From Stenotrophomonas maltophilia (GTDB lineage Bacteria > Pseudomonadota > Gammaproteobacteria > Xanthomonadales > Xanthomonadaceae): 64,000 nucleotides of DNA. The stretch covers positions 2,768,001 to 2,832,000 of the forward strand of contig NZ_CP015612.1 of assembly GCF_002138415.1 (NCBI RefSeq). Reading direction: 5' to 3'. The position numbers and the translations under genes were made by a program. Every line of letters begins with the position of its first letter. The first letter of the stretch is position 1. This document shows positions 53,521 through 61,729 of the stretch, in pieces. Below the pieces are notes generated by a model. It was given only the letters and a program-made list of their open reading frames with translations, was not told the DNA's origin and made no database searches.

Positions 53521-55484
53521 CGGGCGCAGAGAAGGATGCACCGCTGCTGCGTGTGCGCGGCATCCGCCGCGAATTTGCAGCCGGCGAACAGACCCTGGTC
53601 GTGCTCGATGGCATCGACCTGGATATCCGTGCCGGTGAACTGGTGGCCATCGTCGGCCAGTCCGGTTCGGGCAAATCCACCCTGATGAACATTCTGGGCT
53701 GCCTGGATCGGCCCTCGTCCGGCGCGTATCAGATCGCCGGTCGCGAGACCGCGCAGATGGCACCGGACGAACTGGCCGAGCTGCGCCGCGAGCACTTCGG
53801 CTTCATCTTCCAGCGCTACCACCTGCTGACCGATCTGACCGCACTGGGCAATGTGGAAGTGCCGGCAATCTATGCGGGAATGCCTGCCACCATGCGCCAT
53901 GCCCGGGCGGGTGAGCTGTTGGCGCGACTGGGCCTGGGCGAACGCATGCTGCATCTGCCCGGTGAGCTGTCCGGTGGGCAGCAGCAGCGCGTGTCGATCG
54001 CGCGCGCGCTGATGAACGGCGGCGCAGTGATCTTCGCCGATGAGCCCACCGGCGCATTGGACACCCAGTCCGGCAAGGAGGTGATGAAGATCCTGGGCGA
54101 ACTGCACGCCGAAGGCCATACGGTGGTGCTGGTCACTCATGACATGGCCGTGGCCGAGCATGCACAGCGCATCATCGAAATCCGCGATGGGCGCATCGTC
54201 GATGATCGCCCTACCGCTGCCGCGACAGCGGCCGCTGGCCTCACCGCAGCCACCCTGCAGGCGCGCAGCGAAGGCACCGGCTGGCAAGCCCTGCGCGACC
54301 GTTTCAGCGAAGCCTTCCGCATGGCCCTGCGCGCAATGAACGCGCACCGCATGCGCACCTTCCTGACCATGCTCGGCATCATCATCGGCATTGCCTCGGT
54401 GGTGTCGGTGGTCGCCCTGGGCACGGGCGCACGTCAGGCCATCCTGTCCAACATCGCTTCGCTGGGCACCACCACCATCGAAGTCTATCCGGGCTCCGGC
54501 TTCGGCGATGTGCACGCCGCACAGGTCGAGACCCTGACGCCCGGCGACAGCACAGCGCTGGCCGGGCAACCGTTCGTGGACAGCGCCACACCCGGCGTCG
54601 CCAGCAGCGGCACCGCGCAGCGTGGCAACCGCTCGGCCAACGTGCAGATGCAGGGTGTGAGTGAGCAGTACTTCCGCGTGCACGGCCTGAAGCTGGGGCA
54701 AGGCCGCTTCTTCGACCAGCCCGCCGTCGCCAGCTACCAGCAGGTGGTGGTGATCGACGCCAACACGCGCGCACGGTTCTTCGCCGCACAGGAAAATCCG
54801 ATCGGCCAGACCCTGCTTGGCAATGTCCCGGTGCGGGTGGTGGGCGTGGTGAAGAAGGAAGCCGGCGCCGTCGGCGATGCCTCGTTGCTGCAGGTCTGGG
54901 TGCCCTACACCACCGCCATGGCGCGCATGTTGGGGCAGAGCCATGTATCCAGCATCACCGTGCGCGTGTCCGACACCGTGGGCATGCAGGCCGCGGAGGC
55001 CTCCATCCGCCGGCTGCTGGAGCGCCGCCACGGGCGGCAGGACTTCTACATGAGCAACAACGCGCAGATCCGCACTTCAATCGAGCAGACCACCCGCATC
55101 CTCACGCTGATGATCAGCTCCATTGCCGCCATCGCGTTGGTGGTGGGCGGCATCGGGGTGATGAACATCATGCTGGTGTCGGTAACCGAGCGTACGCGTG
55201 AGATCGGCGTGCGCATGGCGGTGGGCGCGCGCCGCAGCGACATCCTGCAGCAGTTCCTGATCGAATCGGTACTGGTCTGCCTGCTTGGTGGCGTGCTGGG
55301 TATCTGCATGGCGCTTGCGCTGGGGACAGTGCTGGCACTGGCCAACATCGGCTTTTCGCTTGTGTTCTCGACGACCTCGATTCTGGCAGCGTTTGCCTGC
55401 AGCAGCCTGATCGGTATTGGCTTCGGCTACCTGCCGGCACGCCGTGCGGCACAGCTGGACCCGGTGGAGGCGCTGGTGCGCTGA
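53517..55484 (+). CDS. MacB-type ABC transporter (ATPase-permease fusion)
   Basis: 655 residues. N-terminal ATPase: Walker A IVGQSGSGKSTLMNIL (47-62), signature LSGGQQQRVSIARAL and Walker B AVIFADEPTGALD. Then a transmembrane helix (TFLTMLGIIIGIASVVSVVA), a periplasmic domain and three C-terminal helices with the FtsX-type motif VTERTREIGVRMAVGARR. Expels macrolides, lipopeptides or toxins in relatives; substrate here unknown. Differs from the S. maltophilia macABC operon I recall by lacking a TolC gene. Confidence 0.93.
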   Translation: MTGAEKDAPLLRVRGIRREFAAGEQTLVVLDGIDLDIRAGELVAIVGQSGSGKSTLMNILGCLDRPSSGAYQIAGRETAQMAPDELAELRREHFGFIFQRYHLLTDLTALGNVEVPAIYAGMPATMRHARAGELLARLGLGERMLHLPGELSGGQQQRVSIARALMNGGAVIFADEPTGALDTQSGKEVMKILGELHAEGHTVVLVTHDMAVAEHAQRIIEIRDGRIVDDRPTAAATAAAGLTAATLQARSEGTGWQALRDRFSEAFRMALRAMNAHRMRTFLTMLGIIIGIASVVSVVALGTGARQAILSNIASLGTTTIEVYPGSGFGDVHAAQVETLTPGDSTALAGQPFVDSATPGVASSGTAQRGNRSANVQMQGVSEQYFRVHGLKLGQGRFFDQPAVASYQQVVVIDANTRARFFAAQENPIGQTLLGNVPVRVVGVVKKEAGAVGDASLLQVWVPYTTAMARMLGQSHVSSITVRVSDTVGMQAAEASIRRLLERRHGRQDFYMSNNAQIRTSIEQTTRILTLMISSIAAIALVVGGIGVMNIMLVSVTERTREIGVRMAVGARRSDILQQFLIESVLVCLLGGVLGICMALALGTVLALANIGFSLVFSTTSILAAFACSSLIGIGFGYLPARRAAQLDPVEALVR

Positions 55485-55513
55485 ACGACGGCGTCCAGCG
55501 CAGACGACTACAG

Positions 55514-55535
55514 GTTCGCGCAATGTCCGCGCGCT
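55514..55535 (+). promoter_or_regulatory. PhoP-like direct repeat, site 4
   Basis: GTTCGCGCAAT (55514-55524) followed by GTCCGCGCGCT (55525-55535). The first half differs from site 1 at one base. It lies 40 bases before the ATG of the following secreted-protein gene. Confidence 0.5.
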
Positions 55536-55574
55536 GTACTGGCACGACCGACACAGCCGCACAGGAGCGGAACG

Positions 55575-55961
55575 ATGTTTCAGAAGACAGGACGTACAGC
55601 AGTGCTGCTGGGTGCCGCACTGCAACTGCTGGTACTGCTGCCCTATGCGGGCCAGGCGCACGCGCAGTACCGGGATGGCTACCGCTCCGGCTGGGACCGG
55701 GGCTACCAGGACCGCCAGCGCGATGACTGGGAGCACCGCGAACGCGAACGTGAGCGCGACCGGCGCGACGATGCCAAGGCCAAGCGCGTAGTTGTGGGCG
55801 TGGTGGGCGCGGCGGTGGTAGCCGGCGTGATCGCCGCCGCGGCCAAGCGCGAGCGTGAGATCCGCGAGCGCGCCGACTACTGCATGAACCGCTACGGCAA
55901 CTACGACCGCCGCAGCGACACCTACCGAGGTTCGGATGGCTACAGCTATCCCTGCCGCTGA
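55575..55961 (+). CDS. Hypothetical secreted basic/charged protein
   Basis: 128 residues. Signal peptide (AVLLGAALQLLVLLPYAGQA), then a highly charged Arg/Asp/Glu-rich stretch (RDGYRSGWDRGYQDRQRDDW, ERERERDRRDDAKAKR), a hydrophobic segment (VVVGVVGAAVVAGVIAAAAK) and a C-terminal tail with two cysteines (DYCMNRYGNY, YSYPCR). AGGAGC precedes the ATG. No family recognised. Directly downstream of a PhoP-like repeat. Confidence 0.7.
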   Translation: MFQKTGRTAVLLGAALQLLVLLPYAGQAHAQYRDGYRSGWDRGYQDRQRDDWEHRERERERDRRDDAKAKRVVVGVVGAAVVAGVIAAAAKREREIRERADYCMNRYGNYDRRSDTYRGSDGYSYPCR

Positions 55962-55991
55962 CCTGCTCTGCATTCCGAAGGAACCGACCGC

Positions 55992-56369
55992 ATGAACAAG
56001 ACGCTACTGATCATCGCCCTGTGTGCCGCACCGCTGATCGGCCACGCCGCCAGCAGCGACCCGAAGCTGGCCTATATCGACTCCAGCTTCGCCGTTATGG
56101 ACAGCAACGGCGATGGTCGCATCGACAAGTCCGAGTACGCGAAGTACCAGCAGGCACGCTTCAGCAGGCAGGCCGACTCCATCGACGCCGCGTTCAAGGA
56201 AATGGATGCCGACAAAGACGGAAAGATCAGCAGGAAGGAAGCCGCGGTGGTGCCGGAAATCGCGAAGTATTTCGCGGGGCTGGATACTGATGGCGATGGC
56301 TATCTGTCGCTGAAGGAAATGCAGCAGGCCATGGTGGCCGCGCAGACGGCAGACACCCCGGCGAAGTAG
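55992..56369 (+). CDS. Secreted EF-hand calcium-binding protein
   Basis: 125 residues. Signal peptide (TLLIIALCAAPLIGHAA). Three canonical EF-hand loops at residues 37-48 (DSNGDGRIDKSE), 72-83 (DADKDGKISRKE) and 98-109 (DTDGDGYLSLKE). Periplasmic calcium-binding proteins of this kind are common in xanthomonads, with unknown roles. It follows the basic protein gene by 30 bases and is probably its operon partner. Confidence 0.88.
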   Translation: MNKTLLIIALCAAPLIGHAASSDPKLAYIDSSFAVMDSNGDGRIDKSEYAKYQQARFSRQADSIDAAFKEMDADKDGKISRKEAAVVPEIAKYFAGLDTDGDGYLSLKEMQQAMVAAQTADTPAK

Positions 56370-56408
56370 CATCCCGGTACGGGATGCCACGTCACATCGC
56401 GTTGGCAG

Positions 56409-56480
56409 GTGCCCACCCTGGTGGGCACAGCTCCATCACCACGCGCGGGCGCCAGAACGCCCACCAAGGTGGGCATCTAC
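56409..56480. repeat. GTAG-type REP dimer between convergent genes
   Basis: Two palindromic arms, GTGCCCACC/GGTGGGCAC (56409-56428) and GCCCAC/GTGGGC (56459-56474), the second ending in CTAC (56477-56480), an inverted GTAG head. Organised as an inverted pair with a 30-base centre, like the element at 1880. Lies between the EF-hand gene and the convergent small secreted protein. Confidence 0.8.
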
Positions 56481-56497
56481 CAGCCAGCGCGCGGCGC

Positions 56498-56953
56498 TCA
56501 GCGCACCTTGTACAGCACCGCCGCACCCGGGCGCGGCTCAAACGAGGGCACCGTCTGCTGGGTAAGCGCCGTGCCCTTCGCGTCCCACACCAGCGTCTCC
56601 ACCGGGTACTCATCCTTACGGGTCATCTGGTCGATCTTCGCCACGACCACCGTCGCAGCGGCCGGCACCTCCGGATTCCAGCCAAACACACCCACCCGGC
56701 CGTAGAACACAGCCGGCGCAGAAGCATCGAGGCGACGGTCCGGGCACATCACCAGGCCGCGGTCGAGCATGACGCGCAGCGCGCCCACCGGCACCTTCTT
56801 TACCGTAGGCGTAGTGCGCTCGGTGCTGTGGCCAGGGCAGACATTGGCTGCGCGGGTGACCATGTCCTCGGCCACCTGCCGGTCGGATTGGGCGAAGGCC
56901 AGGACCGAGGCCAGGCAGAGGCCAAGCAGGACAAGTGGGGACGTCCGGGTCAT
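56498..56953 (-). CDS. Hypothetical secreted protein
   Basis: 151 residues. Signal peptide (SPLVLLGLCLASVLAFAQ), then a domain with two cysteines (AANVCPGHSTERTTP and RGLVMCPDRRLDASA) and a C-terminal part with FYGRVGVFGWNPEV and YPVETLVWDAKGTALTQQTV. Likely periplasmic. No family recognised. Confidence 0.75.
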   Translation of the reverse strand: MTRTSPLVLLGLCLASVLAFAQSDRQVAEDMVTRAANVCPGHSTERTTPTVKKVPVGALRVMLDRGLVMCPDRRLDASAPAVFYGRVGVFGWNPEVPAAATVVVAKIDQMTRKDEYPVETLVWDAKGTALTQQTVPSFEPRPGAAVLYKVR

Positions 56954-57049
56954 TGCAGGTTCCTGTGATGGATGCCAAGCGAACTTAGCAATGCCGGCGC
57001 ACAGAGTTGCAAAGACCGCGTGAGGCAGGGGCTACGGCAGGCCGGGCCC

Positions 57050-58374
57050 CTAGCCCATGCGCATGGCCGGGGTGTCGCGTGCCTGCACATCGATTTCCTG
57101 CTGATGGCGCTGCGCATGTGCCTGTTCACGATCCGCACCGACGGCCTGCAGGGCCTGCAGTGACTGCTCGACCGGTGTCTGCACCGCCCTGTCCGTGGGC
57201 ATGGAGGCCCGCAGATGCGCCGGATCATTCAACTCGCCCTGCACCACAAACACATTGCGGCCGGCCGGGTGATCGGCGGTCTGGGTGCTCAGCAGCACAT
57301 GGTCGGCACGTTCGAGCTGGTTGTGGCGCGCCAATGCCATGACGCTCGCCACAACGCGCTCGCTGTTCTCATCATGGGTACGCCCAGCACTCGCATTGAT
57401 CGCGGCCACGCCTTCGCGCACCTGCTGCATCAATGCGTACTCACGGTGGCCAGGTCCAATGTCGGCCAGACGGGTCGGTGCCTGTGCGGGATCCGGCATG
57501 GCGTCCACCGCTGCGGTAAGCGGGCTGCGGGTAATGCTCCGGTACGGGTCGTCCGGGTTGAACTGGGTGCGCTTCTCCTGCCGCTCCAGACGAACCTCGC
57601 GGGCGTCGTTGAGTTCGGCGATACGGGCGGGATCGGTGATCTCGCGCAGCGACATGTGGCCGCCGCCCGCACTGACGCTGGCCCACTTCCTGTCCGCTTC
57701 GAAATACATCGCGTAATAGCTGTTGCCACCGATGACGTTCGGATCGACCGCTGAGCGCCCTTCCAGTGCCTGGGTGGCTTCCAGCACGCTCAACCGGGTC
57801 AGGTACTGGCCGCACCTCGCCCATCCCATCTGGCTGATGGCATCGACGCTGGTGTTGCCTACCCGCGGGCCACCGGCGTAGTCATTGTTGAGCATGTTGG
57901 TCCAGATCTGTTCCAGCTTCTCGGGGCCGCTCTTCTGCTCGGCCGCCTCCAGCAGCACGCGCGGCGTCCAGCAGTTGGGATCAAGCTCATGCCGTTCAAA
58001 TGCCGGTCATGGGCCAGCATCACATCCTTGCCGGGAAGATTCAGTGCCAGGTTGGGACGCCCCTGCTCCATCCAGTACAAGCGTCGTTCCAGGTCTTGCC
58101 GCAGAAGCGTCTGCCCAAACATCTCCCATTGGCGCTCGCTCAGCTGCGCGTCGGGAAAGCCGGAGCCCTTGCCCTCCTGGTGCCGGGCATAGTCCTGTGC
58201 GTAGCTGTTTGCAACGCGGCCTGGCAGGCTGTCATTGCGAACAACACCCAGCGCAAGCGTCCCGTAGCCATCCGCATCCGGCAGCTGCGACAGATAGTTC
58301 CAGTACAACTCGCGGTTTCCGGCCTTGGCATAGCTGGCCAGAATCTTGAGATTTTCTTGCGTCAATCCACCCAT
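57050..58374 (-). pseudogene. X-T4SS effector with XVIPCD, split by a one-base frameshift (Smlt3024-like)
   Basis: The ATG at 58374 (GGAG 6 bases upstream) opens a frame that begins GGLTQENLKILASYAKAGNR and would end prematurely; the rest continues in another frame from about 57998. Adding one base in the T-run at 57998-58000 restores a continuous product of about 441 residues (junction HDRH-FERHELDPNCWTPRV). The N-terminal 300 residues are an unrecognised toxin domain; the C-terminal part is a clear XVIPCD (LERADHVLLST, RNVFVVQGELNDPAHLRASM, RAVQTPVEQSLQAL). No signal peptide. With the lipoprotein just upstream, the pair recalls Smlt3024/Smlt3025 of K279a. Could be a sequencing error in a short homopolymer. 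Confidence 0.8.
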
Positions 58375-58393
58375 CGCCTGCTCCTGAATGCAC

Positions 58394-59260
58394 TCACTTC
58401 CGGACTCGGGAGCGCGCGAGGACATCCCGCACCGCATCTTCCATCCGCTTCCAGTCCGCCAGGAAGGCGCGCTTGTAGTTCAGCGAGATGGAAAGCATGT
58501 TCTCCACATCCGAGAAGTAGTGGAAGCAACCTGCCGCAGCTTGCCCTTGCTCACTGATGACCTGATCGCCCCGCAGGCGAACACCATCCCCCCGGAACGC
58601 CGTGCTTTCGCATTTGATGAATGTGGTCAGGCTGCCGTTGGGAGCGCGCGCGACGTACCAGTCATCTTCATACGCAGGATTTCGGATGGGCGGTTTTCCA
58701 TAGCGCGATTCGTACTCCTTCGAGAAAACCTCCATCCTCGTTTCATCGATGGCGTAAGGCGTCAGGCCCATGACGTCGGGCCGCGCAATCCGCAGATCGA
58801 GCCGATCCCGAGGATCCCCTCGCTCCACCGATCCTTCCTCGGTGGATGCCTGGTTGGAGGACAATCGCTCCAATGATGTTTCGATTGGCGCGCGATCGAT
58901 ATAATCGATCGCCACAGCAATCTCCTTCCGGAAATCATTCGTACGCGGATTGGCCCGGGCACCTGGCAGTGTCGGCTTCATGTCCGGCCACTCGATGACC
59001 AGCGTCACGCCCTCGCCAGGCCACGGTGCGATCTGGCTGTCCAGGTAGTTGGCCGGAATGCGGAAGGTGTTCGGCCCAAGCTTCACGTCCACGGGGGCAT
59101 CGGTATAGGTGTGGCCGTTGATCGTGCGGCCGGTCTGGGTTGCGCCGGACATGGCGGGATTCCTTTCGTGTTCGGTGGACGGCGGACGTGCACACGCGCC
59201 GGCACTCACTACGACGGCAAGCGCGAGCGTCAGGCAACGGCCGGGAGACATCACGTGCAT
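58394..59260 (-). CDS. Lipoprotein, candidate immunity protein for the XVIPCD effector
   Basis: About 288 residues from the ATG at 59260 (in-frame ATGs at 59266 and 59251 are alternatives). Signal peptide SPGRCLTLALAVVVSAGAC with a somewhat atypical lipobox AGAC. The body includes KLGPNTFRIPANYLDSQIAP and DVMGLTPYAIDETRMEVFSK. It ends 20 bases before the effector's start on the same strand, matching the toxin-immunity order expected of X-T4SS modules. Predicted to protect the producer in the periplasm; homologous in position to Smlt3025. Confidence 0.75.
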   Translation of the reverse strand: MHVMSPGRCLTLALAVVVSAGACARPPSTEHERNPAMSGATQTGRTINGHTYTDAPVDVKLGPNTFRIPANYLDSQIAPWPGEGVTLVIEWPDMKPTLPGARANPRTNDFRKEIAVAIDYIDRAPIETSLERLSSNQASTEEGSVERGDPRDRLDLRIARPDVMGLTPYAIDETRMEVFSKEYESRYGKPPIRNPAYEDDWYVARAPNGSLTTFIKCESTAFRGDGVRLRGDQVISEQGQAAAGCFHYFSDVENMLSISLNYKRAFLADWKRMEDAVRDVLARSRVRK

Positions 59261-59410
59261 GGGCATTCCATTGCAGGGTTCCGGCGCCACTATAGGCAAC
59301 CGGGCGTCAATGGAACAGGAACCGCATCGCAGCCCTTCATGGAACCAGGCGGCGCTCCACATGCGCCGCCTGCAGTGCTGCGGTATTGCTTCGGCGCTCC
59401 GCTTCAGGTC

Positions 59411-59758
59411 TCAGCCGTCGCTGTCCGTGCTTCTATGGCCGCGATAGGTTTCACCCCACTCGCGCATGGCCAGCAGCACCGGAACCAGCGTGCGCCCGAA
59501 CTCGGAAAGCTCGTACTCCACCTTCGGCGGTACTTCCGGGTACACGTGGCGGATCACCACCCCATCGGCTTCCAGTTCACGCAGCTGGCTGGTGAGCATG
59601 GACTGGGTGGCATTGGGCACCCGCCGCGTCAGTTCCATGAAACGCCGCTTGCCCGTCATCAGGTGAAAGAGGATGACAGGCTTCCACACGCCACCCATCA
59701 CCGACAGCGTGACCTCCACAGCGCACCCGCTCTTGCCGTCCCAACGCTTGCTACGCAT
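59411..59758 (-). CDS. HxlR family transcriptional regulator
   Basis: 115 residues. HxlR signature: SGCAVEVTLSVMGGVWKPVI, the recognition region ATQSMLTSQLRELEADGVVI and the wing VPPKVEYELSEFGRTLVPVL. A conserved cysteine (Cys12) near the N-terminus is in the place used for redox sensing by relatives such as HypR/QorR. Divergent from the YhdH/AcuI reductase; a direct-repeat operator lies between them. Confidence 0.92.
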   Translation of the reverse strand: MRSKRWDGKSGCAVEVTLSVMGGVWKPVILFHLMTGKRRFMELTRRVPNATQSMLTSQLRELEADGVVIRHVYPEVPPKVEYELSEFGRTLVPVLLAMREWGETYRGHRSTDSDG

Positions 59759-59766
59759 GAATACTC

Positions 59767-59799
59767 CGGAAAACCATAGTACCTACGGAAAATCATCGT
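59767..59799. promoter_or_regulatory. Direct-repeat operator of the HxlR-AcuI pair
   Basis: CGGAAAACCATAGT (59767-59780) and CGGAAAATCATCGT (59786-59799) differ at two of 14 positions, 19 bases apart (about two helical turns). The first lies 8 bases before the regulator's ATG. Presumably bound by the HxlR dimer to repress both genes. Confidence 0.72.
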
Positions 59800-59860
59800 T
59801 CTTGTTGCGATAACGGTGCGAGCCTAGCATGGGCTCATCCACTGAACTTGAGCCCCCACC

Positions 59861-60850
59861 ATGAGTTTCAAGGCACTGCTGACCCGCAAAACGAACGACG
59901 GCGTATCCACGGGACTGGTCGATTTCGATGACGCCAACCTGATGGACGGCGACGTGCTGGTGCAGGTTGAATATTCAACGCTGAACTACAAGGACGCACT
60001 GGCCCTCACCAATACGCGCCCGGTCATCCGCACCTTCCCGTTGATTCCCGGCATCGACCTTTCCGGCGTGGTGCTGGAGTCGAGCAATGCCGATTTCCAG
60101 CCCGGTGACCGTGTCGTGTTGAATGGCTGGGACCTGAGCATGGGCCACCATGGCGGTCTGGCGCAGCGCGCCCGCGTGCGTGGCGAATGGCTCAACAGGA
60201 TTCCCGACAACCTGAGCACCCGCGACGCCATGGCCATCGGCACCGCTGGCTATACCGCCATGCTGTGCGTACTGGCCCTGGAACAAGCCGGCGTGACGCC
60301 CGACAAGGGCGATGTGCTGGTGACCGGCGCCAACGGTGGCGTCGGCTCGATCGCGGTGGCGATCCTTTCAAAGCTGGGCTATCGCGTTGTGGCCGCCACC
60401 GGGCGCCCGGAACACGCCGAGTACCTGCACAGCCTGGGTGCCGCCGAGATCATCGATCGCGCGCAGCTTTCAGAACCGCGCGACCGTCCGGTGAGCGCCG
60501 AACGATGGGCCGGCGTGGTCGATGTGGCTGGCGGCCCTACCCTCGTCAACGCGATTGCCGAGACGAAATACCGCGGTGCCGTCACCGCCTGTGGACTGGC
60601 GCAGAGCGATGCACTGCACGGCTCGGTGCTGCCTTTCATCCTTCGCAACGTGACCCTTGCGGGCGTGGATTCGGTGAATGCGCCGCAGGACGTTCGCCAG
60701 CGTGCGTGGGACCGGCTTGCCGCCGACCTGGATCCGCAGAAGCTTGAAAGCACGGTGCAGCTGATTGGGCTTGCCGACGTACTTGAGGTTTACGAGCAGA
60801 TCATCCCGGGCAAGGTGCGTGGGCGGATTGTCGTGGATGTGAATGCCTGA
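59861..60850 (+). CDS. YhdH/AcuI family NADPH-dependent acryloyl-CoA reductase/quinone oxidoreductase
   Basis: 329 residues. A zinc-free MDR oxidoreductase: STLNYKDALALT, FPLIPGIDLSGVV, GWDLSMGHHGGLAQRARV, then the Rossmann motif DVLVTGANGGVGSIAVAIL and C-terminal VLEVYEQIIPGKVRGRIVVD. AcuI/YhdH enzymes reduce acryloyl-CoA and protect against toxic electrophiles. Divergent from the HxlR regulator and probably induced by electrophiles. Confidence 0.93.
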   Translation: MSFKALLTRKTNDGVSTGLVDFDDANLMDGDVLVQVEYSTLNYKDALALTNTRPVIRTFPLIPGIDLSGVVLESSNADFQPGDRVVLNGWDLSMGHHGGLAQRARVRGEWLNRIPDNLSTRDAMAIGTAGYTAMLCVLALEQAGVTPDKGDVLVTGANGGVGSIAVAILSKLGYRVVAATGRPEHAEYLHSLGAAEIIDRAQLSEPRDRPVSAERWAGVVDVAGGPTLVNAIAETKYRGAVTACGLAQSDALHGSVLPFILRNVTLAGVDSVNAPQDVRQRAWDRLAADLDPQKLESTVQLIGLADVLEVYEQIIPGKVRGRIVVDVNA

Positions 60851-60978
60851 GCAAGTCTCCCCAGCGGATTCCATCCGTCAGCGAATGGTGAACACGCCGT
60901 GAAACCATGCGAGCGGCAGTGGCCGCTTGCCGCTGCTGCTCGCATACGCTCAGGTTCCCGCCGACTGTGGACACCGCC

Positions 60979-61299
60979 ATGTCAATGACTGCACTCGCAC
61001 TTGCGACCGCTCTTTCCGGCCTGCCCGACATTGCCTGGGAGCGCGAGCGCGGTGAAGACGCGCACCAGCTGATGCTCTGCCAGATCCATCGCGATGCGTT
61101 GATGCAGGATGACGCGAAGAAGGATGCCTACCAGCGCGCCAAGGCGGTCTGCAATCTTCTGGGGCGTGAGTACAGGAATAAATGGGATTTCGATGCGCAG
61201 GAAGCATTGGCGGCATCGGCAGTGGATCTGGATGAGCTGATCCGGCGTGGCGACGCGGTTGAAGTCCCCCCTGCAAAGCGGGACCGTGCCTACGAGTGA
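60979..61299 (+). CDS. Hypothetical protein
   Basis: 106 residues from the ATG at 60979. Mostly hydrophilic and helical, no signal peptide (the first 15 residues are hydrophobic: TALALATALSGLPDIAW). Contains RGEDAHQLMLCQIHRDAL and RAKAVCNLLGREYRNKWD. No family recognised; likely real given its codon use. Confidence 0.6.
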   Translation: MSMTALALATALSGLPDIAWERERGEDAHQLMLCQIHRDALMQDDAKKDAYQRAKAVCNLLGREYRNKWDFDAQEALAASAVDLDELIRRGDAVEVPPAKRDRAYE

Positions 61300-61337
61300 T
61301 CAAGCAACTGCCACGGACGTTGCAGGTTTCCGAACGC

Positions 61338-61547
61338 TTAGGGAATCCGGCCCGGCGCGCGTGCCAAACGCAGGATCCCATCTGGCGGGATGACGGTGCC
61401 ATCGTCCATCACGATCAGCATGTCGGAGACTTCGCCCTCATGCCCTTGCGTCGCAGTGGTCACCAGAATCCTCAATGGATCCGTCCGGATATCGTAGCCG
61501 CCGCCGGTGTGCTTCAACGTTCCCATGCAGTTCCAGTCGATTTCCAT
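61338..61547 (-). CDS. Small hypothetical protein
   Basis: 69 residues. AGGAG 7 bases before the ATG at 61547 gives good support. Begins EIDWNCMGTLKHTGGGYDIR and has DMLIVMDDGTVIPPDGILRL. No signal peptide or membrane segment; function unknown. Confidence 0.65.
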   Translation of the reverse strand: MEIDWNCMGTLKHTGGGYDIRTDPLRILVTTATQGHEGEVSDMLIVMDDGTVIPPDGILRLARAPGRIP

Positions 61548-61729
61548 GGCCTGCTCCTGGATCCAGACGCGTCATGATGCCATGCGCCATACAATTGCGC
61601 GGGCCGCAATGGACGGCTCCCGGGCGCACCCTGCCCGCGTGTGAAAGGCCACATGCAACGTCAAGGCCCCTTATCATGCGGGCTTAGGGGCTCTACATGC
61701 CCGGTTGACGCTTGCAAGGCAGTACCTGG

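Noticed and set aside
51521..55535. Complete macABC efflux operon
   Set aside because: MacA- and MacB-like genes are present but no TolC/MacC outer-membrane gene follows; the next genes encode small secreted proteins.
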